Below are positions 10,231-21,735 of a stretch of 64,000 bases of DNA, one piece after another. The DNA is from CAVROT01 sp963722905. Its GTDB lineage: Bacteria; Pseudomonadota; Alphaproteobacteria; Rhodobacterales; Rhodobacteraceae. The stretch spans positions 248,001 through 312,000 of the forward strand of contig CAVROT010000004.1 of NCBI GenBank assembly GCA_963722905.1. Direction: 5' to 3'. The position numbers and the translations under genes were made by a program. Below the pieces are notes generated by a model. It was given only the letters and a program-made list of their open reading frames with translations, was not told the origin of the DNA and made no database searches. Positions within the stretch are counted from its first letter, which is position 1, and each line of letters opens with the position of its first letter.

Positions 10231-12142
10231 CGCGGCCTCCCATCACGCCCTCGCCCGCCAGCGCCTCGACCGAGGGGGCGAGGTCGCGCGTCGTATCGGG
10301 GGTTTCGGGCGCCTTGGCCAGCACCCATGCGACACGGGTCGCATAGTCCGCCGCCCGGGTGGCCAGAACGATCTGAAGGCTGGCGACAGGCGCCGGGCGG
10401 TCCGCCTCCAGGTAGACCGACGGCTCCAGCATCACCTCGGCGGCACCGTCGTGGGAAAACACCCAGGCCTCGCCGCCGGGCAGGCGCAGGGCGACCGATC
10501 CCGCGCGCCGGTCCGGTGCGGCCTCCACGTCGGGATGCAGATGGAACCGGATGCGGAAAGCGATCCCCTCCTCCCCCTGCGCGGCCAGCACGGCGTCCAG
10601 CCGTGCCTCATCCGACGCGTCCAGCGTGGTCAGAACGTCCTCGCCGCGCAGCGTGCGCCCGTCGCGCGAAAGGTCGAGACGCCGCACGTGGGTCAGGCCA
10701 TGGGTCGCGCGGTAGCCGTCGTGAGCGGCGGTGATCCCGCTGTCGTCGGCGCCGTGCCGCCGCTCGACCCGGACGTCGCGCGGCCCGTCCAGCAGCGGCG
10801 CGTCGCGTGGCGGGCCCGCGCCGTCACCGGGCGTCAGTCGCGCCGACGACACCCCGTCGATCGCCAGCGTCGAATGCGAGGCTGTTGCACGGGCCGCCCG
10901 CCGCCAGGCGTCGCCGAAGGTCCGGCCGGACCCGCAGTTGACGACGAGGGGCCGGCGTCCCGACGACATCTCGAAGGCAAGGGTCGAGGCATGCGCGCGA
11001 CCGGACGTCGCGCCGTAGGGCGGCGGGGCGGCGTCGACGACCAGGGTCGCGCGGCCGTGCGACAGCCGGGCGTACCCCATGGTCGAACCGGCCCCCGGCG
11101 CCGCATCGTCCCGCAAGGGGGCGGCGCCGGGGCGCACCCGCGACAGGGCCAGCGCGGCGTCGATCCGCCCCGTCGCGCCGCGCCCGCCGCCGTGGAACCG
11201 CGCAAGGCCGCCGTCGCCCAGGCGAAGGCCGCGCAGCATCCCGGCCATATGCGCGAGCGCCGACAGGTGCGCCCGTCCCGGCGCGATGTCGGCCGCATGC
11301 AGCGCATCGGCGGCGCGGACCGCCAGCCAGAAGATGTCGAGCACCGCCTCCGGGCAGCGCGATGGGTGGGCGTCGGAGCGGTCCGCCAGCACCGCCAGTT
11401 CCCGCTCCAGCGCTTCGGCGGCGGCCGGCGCGTCTTCGGCGGTGCCGGTGGCCTGACCGGCGACGATCAGTCCCGTCAGCGCCTGGACGCGCGGCAGTCC
11501 CGGTGCCGCCGCCCGGGCCCGCCGGGAAAGGAACCGCAGGTGCGTGGCGACGCAGCGGCCAAAGGCCGCCGCCTGCGCCGGCGAGGCGCGCAGCAGCAGC
11601 GTCTCGTGATGATCCACCCACGCCAGCACCCGGCGGCCGGCCAGATCGGGGCGCCAGCCCGGCCCGGTGCCGCGTCCGTGGGCGGCGATCCAGGCGTGGG
11701 TCCAGCGCCGCGCGCGGATCGCCGCCGGAGCTTCGCAGGCTGCCGCCAGGTCCTCCAGCCAGCCAAAGGCGTGAAGCTCGTCTTCGAAGGCGGGACCGGG
11801 GACCGGCAGGTCCCAGATCGCGGTGTCCGGCGCCTCGACCAGATGGCCGGCGAACAGGAACTTTCCCTCCGCCAGCCGCCTGCCCCGCCCGGCCGACCCC
11901 AGTCCCACCGGCGCACCTACGGGTCCGGCCGCGGCAGCGCGCGGAAGGGCCGCCAGGCGCGCGTACGCACGGTCGGCCCACCGTGTCAGGCGGGACCGGC
12001 GGCCGGACGGGGCGGTGGCGAGGGACGGGACCGGCGGCGACACGGGTGTGGATCGGGACCCCTCGGCTGCGGGCGACGCAGAGGGCCGCGCCGCGCTGGA
12101 ACACGCGTCCGGGACGATAGCGGGGCGTGTCGGGGATGTCAT
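10214..12142 (-). CDS. Heparinase II/III family protein
   Basis: The product is 642 residues with the chosen start. The core begins near SRLTRWADRAYARLAALP. It contains FLFAGHLVEAP and an alpha/alpha-toroid region, then the heparinase II/III-like beta-sandwich (GSTMGYARLSHGRATLVVD, HASTLAFEM, VVNCGSG and RATASHSTLAIDG). Family members cleave uronic-acid polysaccharides, but the Rhodobacterales members linked to purH have no assigned substrate and often lack a signal peptide, as here. The first 45-50 residues are low-complexity Pro/Ser/Ala sequence, and the GGAGG upstream of the ATG is only one base away, so the true start may be further in. The 3' end overlaps purH. Confidence 0.85.
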
Positions 12143-13176
12143 GCCTCCATCGGCGGATGTGCCGCCGCCCCGCCCGCGGCGAAACGGATCGACCGGGCGG
12201 CACCGGCCGCATCGGAGCGCCGCGCCTGTCACCCGGCGGCCACGACGGGTCGCGCGTCCACGCGTCCACAAAGTTCGGCGCATCCCGGCCAGACGGCGGA
12301 CCGACGCGGCGAACGGAGGGCGGCCATGCCGGTGCGACGACGGACGCGGCATCGGCGCACGCGCAGGCGCAGGCCCGGATGCTCCGGTACGTCCCATCCC
12401 CCCTCCAACCGATTGGGTCGGACGTGTCGATCGGCGCTCTCATGCAGCCCGGGACCCACCTGCGCGGCCGTTGCCTGCCGGGTCTCGGTCCCGCGCTGGC
12501 GTCAGAGAAGATACATGTCATGCCAGCGGAGGACGGTCTCGTACCGGGAGCGCACGCCCGCCCCGCAGCGACGATGCGTCGACCGGTCCCGATCCGGTCT
12601 GCGGACCTCGGCCATGGACGCACGTCCGCCCGAAGACGCCCGGTCGGAGCGCCCGGGCTCTCATCCCGGGACCGCGTGACTGACGAGGCGGCGGGGCGGA
12701 CATCGTCCGATTGTCACCCTCCGGTCACGGCATCGTCATATCGGGCGCGCAAGACGCGGGCGACCGCAGCGGGAGAGATCATGCCGGGCCACGCGCGCAA
12801 CCGGAACCGGACCGCGGTCGGCGCGACCGATGCCGTGCCCATCGCGTCCGGCGGGCGCCGCCCGAAAGACCGCGTTTCCAGGCCGACCCCGCATCGCGCA
12901 TCGGCGGGCACGGTGCCGATCTGCCCGCCGCCGGCGCTGGCGGGGCATGCGGCAGAGGACCGGCGCGCGAACCCCGCCGTCGTCGCCGCACGGTCCGGAG
13001 CCGCAGTGGCCCGCCGCTTCGAACGCCGTCGCGGCCGCTGCACGGCGGCGCATCGGCATCGCGCACCATCTCACGACGGCCCGCAGCCCGGACGCACCGA
13101 CGCGATCCGTCCGGGGCATCGCCTCTCGGTCTTCGCCACGGGCTGGCCGGGCGGCCCGGCGGGCTGAGGGGGCTCC
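12143..13176. other. About 1 kb with no supportable gene
   Basis: Open frames exist on both strands, but none has the domain content or residue balance of a real protein; they are Arg/Pro/Gly-rich readings typical of high-GC non-coding DNA. The stretch lies where phnF-K would be expected upstream of the decayed phnL. I looked for PhnG-PhnK and regulator motifs and found none that I could defend. It probably contains the promoter of the heparinase-purH unit at its left end. Confidence 0.55.
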
Positions 13177-13794
13177 ATGGTCGACACACCCGCGTCGGGA
13201 GCGTCCGACGACCACGCCGCGTTCTTCGGGGCGCTCGCGGGCGGCGATCCGGTGGCGCCCGAGGCGCAGGCCGAAGCGATCCTGCCCGATCCGGGCGCGG
13301 TCGAGGTGATCGGCAACCGCACCGGCGAGGGCCGGATTGAACCCGCGCGGGCTGCCGATGTCGATATCGCGGCAATGCTTCGGCGCGATACCGGGTTCGT
13401 CACACAGATCCTCGTCGCCCGGCCGCGCGTGTCGTCCGGGGATCCGGTGGCCGGGCCGCTGATCCGCGCGGGCCGGGCGCCCGTGGACGCGCGGAACGAG
13501 GCGCGGTGCCGGCGGGCCGCCTTCGGCGTCAAGCGCGACGCCCGCGCCGCCTGTCCCACGACCTTCTCCGGCGGCGAGCGGCAGAAGGTGAGCCTCGCCC
13601 GCGCGCTGATCCTGCCGCAGCGGCTGTTGCTGCCGGAAGTGCCCGCCGCCTCGATGGACAAGGGCGCACGGAGGACGCCGGGCGCGCGTCTGGACGACCT
13701 CAGACGGCAGGGCATCGCGATGGTGGGCGCCTTCCGCCACCCGGGCGACGTGGCAGACCCGATCGACCGCGAGATCCTGCCGGGAGAAACCTGA
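13177..13794 (+). pseudogene. phnL: Decayed phnL (C-P lyase system ATP-binding protein)
   Basis: The 205-residue frame aligns by eye with the second half of PhnL: a GRIEPARAADVDIAAMLRRD block, then GFVTQILVARPRV, FSGGERQKVSLARAL (the ABC signature) and a C-terminal block with AMVGAFRHPGDVADPIDRE. The first part of the protein, including the Walker A P-loop, is missing. Walker B, expected as LLLLDEPTASLD, reads LLLPEVPAASMD, losing the catalytic Asp-Glu pair. It cannot be a working ATPase. It ends one base before phnM, the normal order of phnL-phnM in C-P lyase operons. None of phnG, H, I, J or K is present upstream. Confidence 0.75.
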
Positions 13795-13795
13795 C

Positions 13796-15042
13796 ATGTG
13801 GCTGTCCGACTTCCGTCTCATCCTTCCCGACCGGGTGATTCCGCGCGGCGCGCTCAGGATCGAGGGCGACCGCATCGCCGAGATCCGCGAGGCGCCGGTC
13901 GGACGCGCCGGAATCGAGGGCGACGGGCGGCTTCTGATGCCGGGGTTCATCGACATGCACGGCGACATGATCGAACGCGAGGTGGAGCCGCGGCCGGGCG
14001 TGCGGATGCCGCTCGACCTGGGCCTGCGCGATCTCGACCGGCGGCTCAGGGTGGCGGGCGTGACGACGGCCTATGCCGCCGTCAGCTTCCAGCCCGGATC
14101 GGCCTACGGCCACGTCCGGCATTTCGCGACCACCAAGGAGCTGCTGCGCGCGCTCAAGGCGATGCAGCCCCGGCTGGGCGTCGATCACCGGGTCCATGCG
14201 CGGTTCGAGGTGACGTTCCCCGATGCGCTGAGGACGGTGGAGGAACTGATCGCGGACCGGACGGTGGACCTGGTGTCGCTGACCGATCACACGCCCGGAC
14301 AGGGGCAGTACCGCGATCTGGAGCGCCACGTCGCCGCGATATCCCAGGCGCGCGGCCTGACCGAGGCCGAGGCGCGCGCGACGGTGGAGGATCGCATGCG
14401 CGAGAAGAGCCTGGGCGCCGGTCAGCTCGAACAGGTCCTGCGGGCGATGTCCGACCTCTGCCGGGCGCATGGGCTGCGGCTGGCCAGCCATGACGACGAC
14501 AGTCCTGCAAAGGTCGGGCTGATGCACGGACTCGGCGCGACGATCAGCGAGTTTCCGGTGACGCTGGAGGCCGCGCGGGCCGCCCGCGCGCACGGCATGG
14601 CAACCGTGATGGGCGCGCCAAACGCGCTTCGCGGGCGGTCCTACTCGGGCAACCTCTCGGCCCGGGACGCACATGCGGCCGGGCTACTCGATATCATCGC
14701 GGCCGACTATCACCCGTCGGCGATCCTGCCGGCGATCCTGGCGCTGGCCGCGGCCGATCCGTCCGGCCTGCCGGGCGCGGCACGGCTGGCCACGCTGAAC
14801 CCCGCCCGCGCGCTTGGCCTGCGGGACCGGGGCCGGATCGAGACGGGGCTGCGCGCTGATCTGGTCGTGGCGGACGCCACCGACCTCGGCCATGTCTGCG
14901 GTACCTTCGTGGCCGGGCGCGAGGTCTTTTCGGACGGGACACTGCGGGCGCGGGCCGCCGCCCGAGCGCACCCATCCCCCAACCGTCACGTTATCGACGC
15001 AGAACCGTCGGCAAAGGATGACGTAGGTGTCGCCGGGCCGTG

Positions 15043-15043
<1 letters not shown>
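13796..15043 (+). CDS. phnM: Alpha-D-ribose 1-methylphosphonate 5-triphosphate diphosphatase
   Basis: The 415-residue amidohydrolase-fold protein carries the PhnM landmarks: PGFIDMHGDMIEREVEPRPGV (metal-binding HGD), DHTPGQGQYRDLE, SHDDDSPAKV and GAPNALRGRSYSGNL, ending with LATLNPARALGL. In the C-P lyase pathway PhnM removes pyrophosphate from the ribose methylphosphonate triphosphate made by PhnGHIL. Its ribosome binding site (GGGAGA) lies in the tail of the phnL remnant. Without PhnGHIJK nearby its substrate must come from elsewhere in the genome or the gene is a relic that still looks intact. The stop overlaps the phnC start. Confidence 0.88.
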
Positions 15044-15873
<830 letters not shown>

Positions 15874-15902
15874 CCCCCGACAACAGACCCCAGGAGAGAC
15901 CG

Positions 15903-16826
15903 ATGAATACCACGATGAAGACAGGTGCGCTTGCAGCGCTCGCGATGGCGTCGGCCCTGCCGGCGATGGCCGAGGACTGGAAGGACGACTATCAGGTCGT
16001 CCGGTTCGGGATCCTGTCGGGCGAGAACGAACAGGACCGCATCCAGCGCTACAGCGCCCTCGAATCCTATCTGAACCGCGAGCTGGGCATCGAGGTCGAG
16101 ATCTTCTCGGCCTCGAATTACGACGGCGTGATCCAGGCCCTCGCCGCGGACCAGATCGAGTTCTCCTTCCTCGGCTCGTCGTCCTATGCCGCCGCCTATA
16201 CCGAGACCGACGGCGGCGTGGTCCCTCTGCTGACATCGCAGAACGCTGACGGATCGACCGGCTACTACTCGATCATCGCGACCCGCTGCGACAGCGGCAT
16301 CGGCTCCATCGACGCCCTGGAGGGCCGGACGCTGGCCTTTGCCGATCCCGACAGCACCTCGGGCTACGCCGTGCCCTATTACAACCTCGTGCAGCAGGGC
16401 TACGAGCCAAACACCTTCTTCGCGGCGGTCCCGTTCTCGGGCAGCCACGAGGCAGGGGTGCAGGGCGTCGCCAACGGCACCTTCGATGCTGCCGCCACCT
16501 ATCAGGACAACGACACCTCGGGCATCCCGCAGCGCATGGTCGAGAAGGGCATGCTGGAGGACGGCGTGATCTGCACCATCTGGGAATCGCCCGAGATCAC
16601 CTCGGGGCCCTTCACCGCGCGCGCGAACCTTCCGCAAGGCCTGATCGACGCCATGACCGACGCGATGGAGGCCTTCCCGCAGAAGGACCCCGAAGGCTAT
16701 GCGCAGGTCAGCGGCAGCGTCGAGGGAGACGACAATCCGCTCATCGGCTACGTCCGCGTCGATCACGACCGCTATCAGTGGATCGTCGACATGCGCGCGT
16801 GGCTCAAGGCGCAGCGCCGCGGCTGA
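15903..16826 (+). CDS. phnD: Phosphonate ABC transporter substrate-binding protein
   Basis: The 307-residue protein has a signal peptide ending AMA-ED and a clear ribosome binding site (AGGAGAGACCG) before its ATG. It is a PhnD-type periplasmic binding protein: RFGILSGENEQDRIQRYSAL, the IEFSFLGSSSYAAAY phosphonate-binding region and ADPDSTSGYAVPYY are typical. It should capture phosphonates or phosphite-like ligands in the periplasm and deliver them to the PhnE permeases encoded next. It lies 29 bases after phnC in the same operon. Confidence 0.93.
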   Translation: MNTTMKTGALAALAMASALPAMAEDWKDDYQVVRFGILSGENEQDRIQRYSALESYLNRELGIEVEIFSASNYDGVIQALAADQIEFSFLGSSSYAAAYTETDGGVVPLLTSQNADGSTGYYSIIATRCDSGIGSIDALEGRTLAFADPDSTSGYAVPYYNLVQQGYEPNTFFAAVPFSGSHEAGVQGVANGTFDAAATYQDNDTSGIPQRMVEKGMLEDGVICTIWESPEITSGPFTARANLPQGLIDAMTDAMEAFPQKDPEGYAQVSGSVEGDDNPLIGYVRVDHDRYQWIVDMRAWLKAQRRG

Positions 16827-16882
16827 GGCCCGGTGCGAAAGGGCGGCGGAGGCGCGCGACCGATGCGCCCCGCCTCGATGCC

Positions 16883-17833
16883 ATGACCTTTACCTCCCAT
16901 GCGGGCGCCGGCCCGGGCCGGGCGACGGGGCCCGAAGCGTCGGCCCGCGCACGGTTCGAGGCAGACTATGCGCGCGCCAGACGCCGGGCGCGCCGCGCAT
17001 GGCTTGCCGGATCGGCCGTTTTCGTCGGCCTTTTCGTCCTGACCGCGTGGCTGGGCGACTTCTTCAAGGTCACGCAGGTCACGCTCCCCGACGGCAGCCG
17101 CGACTGGCGCTGGATCGTCCCCGCCGGCCTGCCGAGGCTGGGCGAGTACCTGTCCAAAACGATCCCGGAGCTGGGGTGGCGGACCCTGGGCGCCGACCTC
17201 GCCGACTGGTTCTGGCGCTGGGACGTCTGGCTGCGCCTTCTGATCGAGACGATCCTCATCGCCTACTTGGCGACGCTGGTGGGTGTCGTCGGCGGCTTCC
17301 TTCTGTCCTTCCCCGCGGCGCGCAACCTCGCGCCCAACCGCGCGGTCCTGTGGTTCTGCCGCCGCTACCTCGAGATCGCGCGCACGGTCCCGGAACTCGT
17401 CTGGGCGCTCATATTCGTCTTCTGCTTCTCCGTCGGACCGCTGGCCGGCGTGCTGGCGATCGGGCTGCACACCTGCGGCGCGCTGGGCAAGCTCTACTCG
17501 GAGGCCAATGAGAATATCGACATGCGGCCGCTGGATGGCATCAAGGCGTCGGGCGGGACATGGTTCGACCAGATCCGCTACGGCGCCGTGCCGCAAGTCC
17601 TGCCCAACATCATCAGCTACACGCTGCTGCGATTCGAGATCAACGTGCGGGCCTCGTCCATCATCGGCTACGTCGGCGCGGGCGGTCTGGGGCAGGAGTT
17701 CCGGGTTGCGATGAGCTTTCAGGAATACACCGACCTCAGCGCGCTCTTCGTGATCGTTTTCGTCACCGTGATCGTCATCGACTTCGGTTCGGAAAAGCTG
17801 CGCCACCGCGTCATCGGACTGGAGACGGCATGA
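16883..17833 (+). CDS. phnE: Phosphonate ABC transporter permease (first)
   Basis: The 316-residue inner-membrane protein has about six membrane segments and the PhnE permease coupling loop: LYSEANENIDMRPLDGIKASGG followed by IRYGAVPQVLPN. The start is placed at MTFTSH; upstream in-frame sequence overlaps phnD and is Arg-rich. A cytoplasmic N-terminal segment of about 40 residues precedes the first membrane helix. It overlaps the second permease gene by four bases, so the two are likely made together as a heterodimer. Confidence 0.92.
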   Translation: MTFTSHAGAGPGRATGPEASARARFEADYARARRRARRAWLAGSAVFVGLFVLTAWLGDFFKVTQVTLPDGSRDWRWIVPAGLPRLGEYLSKTIPELGWRTLGADLADWFWRWDVWLRLLIETILIAYLATLVGVVGGFLLSFPAARNLAPNRAVLWFCRRYLEIARTVPELVWALIFVFCFSVGPLAGVLAIGLHTCGALGKLYSEANENIDMRPLDGIKASGGTWFDQIRYGAVPQVLPNIISYTLLRFEINVRASSIIGYVGAGGLGQEFRVAMSFQEYTDLSALFVIVFVTVIVIDFGSEKLRHRVIGLETA

Positions 17834-18687
17834 ACGTGACCGACGACGACATCGCCCGCGCGCGGGCCGCCCATCCGCGCGCCTTCCGCCCCGCCCCGGC
17901 CCGCCGGGTGCTGCGGGCGGCGGTCGCGGCGGCGATGACCGGTCTCGCGATCTATTGCCTGTGGGCGTTCGAGATCACGCCGTCGCGCCTCTGGACGGGC
18001 ATCGCCCGCTTCGCCGACGTGGCGGGGTTCATGTTCCCGCCGCATGTCTGGACGTCATGGGCCGAGTTCGCCGAGATCCTGGACGGTCTGGCCGAGACGC
18101 TGTCGATGGCGTTCCTCGGCACGGTGCTGGGGGCGGTCGTGGCCTTTCCGCTGTCGTTCCTGGGCGCCAGGACGATCAACCGCCTTACCCTGCCGCGTCT
18201 GGCGGTCCGGCGCGGCTACGACATGATCCGCGCCTTCGAGACGCTGATCCTGGCGCTGATCTTCATCCGGGCCTTCGGGCTCGGGCCCCTTGCCGGCATC
18301 CTCGCCATCGCGGTCAGCGAGGTCGGCACCTTCGCTAAGCTCTTCTCGGAGGCCATCGAGAACACCTCGCGCCGCCCCGTGGAGGGGATCGAAGCCTCGG
18401 GCGGGTCGAGGCTGCAGGCGATCCGCTTCGGGATCCTTCCGCAGGTCAATCCGGTGATCCTGTCGATCCTGCTCTACAACTTCGAATCGAACGTGCGCTC
18501 GGGCACGATCCTCGGGATCGTCGGAGCGGGCGGGATCGGCTATCTGCTGTCGGACCGTATCGCCGCCTATCGCTGGGACGAGGCGTGGTCGATCATCTTC
18601 CTCATCATCGCCATGGTCTACGCCATCGACTGGCTGTCGGGACTGATCCGCACCCGCCTTATCGGTCCCGAGGTGCGGTCGCGATGA
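17830..18687 (+). CDS. phnE: Phosphonate ABC transporter permease (second)
   Basis: The 285-residue permease is paralogous to the one before it, with the equivalent coupling region KLFSEAIENTSRRPVEGIEA and IRFGILPQVNPV, and several membrane helices ending near IIFLIIAMVYAIDWLSG. ATG and the preceding stop overlap as ATGA. Two PhnE permeases after phnC-phnD is the usual Rhodobacterales arrangement. It is the last gene of the unit; the next gene is on the opposite strand with a 133-bp gap in which no strong terminator hairpin was recognised. Confidence 0.92.
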   Translation: MNVTDDDIARARAAHPRAFRPAPARRVLRAAVAAAMTGLAIYCLWAFEITPSRLWTGIARFADVAGFMFPPHVWTSWAEFAEILDGLAETLSMAFLGTVLGAVVAFPLSFLGARTINRLTLPRLAVRRGYDMIRAFETLILALIFIRAFGLGPLAGILAIAVSEVGTFAKLFSEAIENTSRRPVEGIEASGGSRLQAIRFGILPQVNPVILSILLYNFESNVRSGTILGIVGAGGIGYLLSDRIAAYRWDEAWSIIFLIIAMVYAIDWLSGLIRTRLIGPEVRSR

Positions 18688-18820
18688 CGGACCCCACCGC
18701 AGCGCCCATCGTTCGCGGGACGACAGGCGCGCACGATGGCACGCCGGGTGCGCCGGTCGAGATCTGCGCGAGGCCGATGGCCGATGGAACGCGGCCGAAA
18801 GGGCCGGACGGCGATTGCCG

Positions 18821-20035
18821 CTATCTGCGCGGGCGGCGCAGGAGGCGCCCGGTCAGGAACGACGTGCGCGGCGTCACGACGTAGGCCGTCCGCGTGTCGG
18901 CCGCCCGTTTGCCCCGCCGCACCAGCCCGAACACAAGCAACGCAAGATGGACCGCGCCCAGCGCTGCGAACAGCGAGGACGGCCCGTAGGCGTCGATGAG
19001 GACCGCCGCGCCGTAGGGCGCGGCGACGGCACCGACCGCGAAGAGGAACATCAGCCCGGCCGACAGCTCGACCCGGCGGTCGTCGGTGGCGAAGTCGTGG
19101 GCATGGGCGGTCGCGACCGAATAGATCGGGAAGGTGACGAGGCCGAAGATGCCGGCCCCTGCCATGGCGCCCCATGCGCCCGCAGAGGACAGGGCGACGA
19201 CCAGACCGCAGGCGCCGGCCGACGCGCCCGAGAGCGCTATCAGCACGGTGCGGCGGTCGAAGCGGTCGGCGCTCCAGCCGGCGGGGATCTGCCCCAGCAC
19301 GCCGCCGGCGACGAAGGCGGCCAGGAAGAGGGCGATCGCTTCGGGGGCGAGGCCGATCTCGATCCCGTAGACGGGTCCGACCATGCGGAAGGCGGCCGCC
19401 GTGGTGCCCGCCACGACGACGCCCGCTGCGGCAAGAGGGGACGCCCGGATCGTCGCGATGGGTCGCAGCCGGGGGGCGTGGGGAACCTGCGGCAGCGTTT
19501 GCCGCGTCATCGCCAGCGGCAGCAGCGCCGCGACGCAGAGCAGGGCGAGGATGTTGTAGCTGACGTAGCTGGCGGGATCGAGCACCCCGATCAGCAGCTG
19601 GGCGACCAGCGATCCGGTGATATCGACCGCACGGTATGTCCCGACGGCGCGCCCGCGGGTGCTGTTCGTCACCTTGGACTGCAACCACGATTCCACGATC
19701 GTGTAGCAGCCGGCGATGCACACGCCCGACATCACCCGCAGCAGGGCCCAGGGCAACGGCCCGTCGATCAGGGTATGTCCCAGGATGCCCACCGTGCCGA
19801 GCGCCGTGTAGACGGCGAAGGCGCGGGAGTGGCCGATCCCGCCCATCAGCCGGGGGGCCCACCAGCAGCCCAGCAGGAACCCCAGGAAATGCGCCGAACC
19901 CAGCAGACCGACGTCGACCGTGCTGAAGCCCGCGGCAAGCCCAACCAGCGCGTCGAGAGGCGCGATTCCCCCCGAACCCAGCTGAAGCAGGAAGATCGAT
20001 CCGAAGAGGGCGACGAAGGACAGCATCACACGCAT
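18821..20035 (-). CDS. MFS transporter
   Basis: The 404-residue protein has about twelve hydrophobic segments, with the MFS loop between helices 2 and 3 (WWAPRLMGGIGHSRAF) and its repeat in the second half (GWSADRFDRRTVLIAL). The segment IVESWLQSKVTNSTRGRAVGTYRAV is typical of a large Rhodobacterales MFS subfamily of unknown substrate. The start at MRVMLSFVALFGS is chosen because an upstream Met adds an implausible Cys/Ala-rich stretch. It converges with phnE and is transcribed away from the class III aminotransferase. Its neighbours do not reveal the substrate. Confidence 0.87.
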   Translation of the reverse strand: MRVMLSFVALFGSIFLLQLGSGGIAPLDALVGLAAGFSTVDVGLLGSAHFLGFLLGCWWAPRLMGGIGHSRAFAVYTALGTVGILGHTLIDGPLPWALLRVMSGVCIAGCYTIVESWLQSKVTNSTRGRAVGTYRAVDITGSLVAQLLIGVLDPASYVSYNILALLCVAALLPLAMTRQTLPQVPHAPRLRPIATIRASPLAAAGVVVAGTTAAAFRMVGPVYGIEIGLAPEAIALFLAAFVAGGVLGQIPAGWSADRFDRRTVLIALSGASAGACGLVVALSSAGAWGAMAGAGIFGLVTFPIYSVATAHAHDFATDDRRVELSAGLMFLFAVGAVAAPYGAAVLIDAYGPSSLFAALGAVHLALLVFGLVRRGKRAADTRTAYVVTPRTSFLTGRLLRRPRR

Positions 20036-20424
20036 GTCGCGGACACTAGGACATGCCGTGACCTGCTCCGCATTCGATTGCGACGCGGTTTGTCCCGCTG
20101 CGGCACTGTCGCAACCGCAGGCGCAGGCGTACGGGTCCCGGTATCCCACGGCGCTCCAAGGGGCGGTCGGGCGTCCGAGGCGAATCAGCAGGTTCGGTCC
20201 GAGGGCGGGACAACGGCGGCACCCGATTGACCCATGTCGGGCCGACAGCTACCACCACCGCACGGCCTTCCGCGTATCCGCCCGCGTTGGCGCGGCCCCG
20301 GACCGGCCCTCTGCCGGCCATCGGGGCCGGACCGCGACCACGCGACCTCGGACGGGCGTACAGCCTCACCGTGCAACAGTTCCGTCCAGCGCGATAGCGG
20401 CCCCAGAGACAGGAGACGAACGAC
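20036..20424. other. Divergent intergenic region, no gene seen
   Basis: These 389 bases separate the divergently transcribed MFS and aminotransferase genes and should hold both promoters. A good ribosome binding site (AGGAGA) stands eight bases before the GTG of the aminotransferase. No recognisable operator, riboswitch or short gene was found. Confidence 0.5.
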
Positions 20425-21735
20425 GTGGCGCAGCTCTACCCCTTCACCGATCTTCTCGCGGCCGATCGCACGCCGCCGCATCGGATGGTCTCGGCCGACG
20501 GCATCCGCGTGACCGACGCGGAGGGGGCGGCGTATATCGATGCGGTCTCGGCCCTCTGGTGCTGCCCGCTGGGGATGACCAACGACCGCCTTGCGGCCCG
20601 GGCCGCCCATCAGATGCGGTCGATGGGCTACTACCATTCCTTCCTCGGCCGCACCCACGCCCCGTCCGAAACGCTTGCGGCGCGCCTCGCCGCGCGCCTG
20701 CCGGGCGGGCTGAACCACATACTCTTCGGAACCGCCGGATCCGAGGCGGTCGATACCGCCGTCAAGATCGTGCATTACTACCAGAATGCCCGCGGCAAGG
20801 CCGACAAGAAGCGGATCGTCGCGCGCGAGGCCGCCTATCACGGGTCCGGCACGATGAGCGCCGCGCTCACCGCGTCCCGTTCCACCCATGACGGCTTCGA
20901 CGTGCCGGACGACATGGTGCTGCGCACCGGCCGGCCGCATTACATGCTGGACGCCGAACCCGGCGAGAGCGAGGTCGCGTTCTCGCGCCGCCGCGCCGCC
21001 GAGCTCGACGAGATGATCCGTCGGGAAGGGGCCGACAGCATCGGCGCCTTCATCGGCGAGCCGGCCATCGGGTCGGGCGGGGTGATCCTGCCGCCCGACG
21101 GCTACTGGGCCGCGATCCAGGAGGTTTTGGCGCGCCATGACGTGCTGCTCATCGCCGACGAGATCATCACCGGCTTCGGGCGGACCGGCCAATGGTTCGC
21201 ATGCGAAACCTACGGCATCGAACCGGACATGATGACGCTGGCCAAGCAGCTGACGGGCGGGCTGTTCCCCATGTCGGCCGTCGCGATGACGGACGAGATC
21301 CGCGGACATGTCGCCCGACTGGCCGGCGAGCATGGGGTGTTCGGGCACGGCGTCACCTACGGCGGCCATCCCGTCGGGGCCGCCGTGGCGATGGAGTGCC
21401 TCGATATCTACGAGGAGATGGACCTGCCCGCCCACGTGAACCGCCTGGGCGGGATCGTGGCAGGACGGCTGGCGGCGATCCACAACGCGCCGGGCGTCCG
21501 CGACGTGCGGTCCGTGGGTCTGCTGGCGGCAGTAGAGTTCGCGCCCGGCGACGGCCTGTGCCGGGCGGTCGCCGACGCGGCGCAGGCGCGCGGCGTGCTC
21601 TTCCGCGTCATCGGCGACGTGCTGGCCATCGCGCCGCCCTACATCTGCACCGACGACGAGATCGGGCAGATCATGGACGTACTCGCCGAAAGCATCCATG
21701 CCGTCGCGGCAGAGCCGGCCGCCGCGCATGGATGA
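20425..21735 (+). CDS. Class III (omega) aminotransferase, PLP-dependent
   Basis: The 436-residue protein starts with GTG and matches class III aminotransferases: FGTAGSEAVDTAVKIVHYY (PLP phosphate region), YHGSG, ADEIITGFGRTGQWFA (Asp contacting the pyridine nitrogen) and TLAKQLTGGLFPMSAV with the Schiff-base Lys. These enzymes move amino groups between omega-amino acids, polyamines or amines and pyruvate or other keto acids. The gene's end overlaps the start of an amidase remnant, suggesting that the pair once worked together on an amide or amine catabolite; the substrate is not predictable. Confidence 0.92.
   Translation: MAQLYPFTDLLAADRTPPHRMVSADGIRVTDAEGAAYIDAVSALWCCPLGMTNDRLAARAAHQMRSMGYYHSFLGRTHAPSETLAARLAARLPGGLNHILFGTAGSEAVDTAVKIVHYYQNARGKADKKRIVAREAAYHGSGTMSAALTASRSTHDGFDVPDDMVLRTGRPHYMLDAEPGESEVAFSRRRAAELDEMIRREGADSIGAFIGEPAIGSGGVILPPDGYWAAIQEVLARHDVLLIADEIITGFGRTGQWFACETYGIEPDMMTLAKQLTGGLFPMSAVAMTDEIRGHVARLAGEHGVFGHGVTYGGHPVGAAVAMECLDIYEEMDLPAHVNRLGGIVAGRLAAIHNAPGVRDVRSVGLLAAVEFAPGDGLCRAVADAAQARGVLFRVIGDVLAIAPPYICTDDEIGQIMDVLAESIHAVAAEPAAAHG

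Noticed and set aside
12127..13167. Long plus-strand open frame of 346 codons as a gene
   Set aside because: The translation is rich in Arg, Pro and Ser with no domain and has strong overlapping frames on both strands, as expected of non-coding high-GC DNA.
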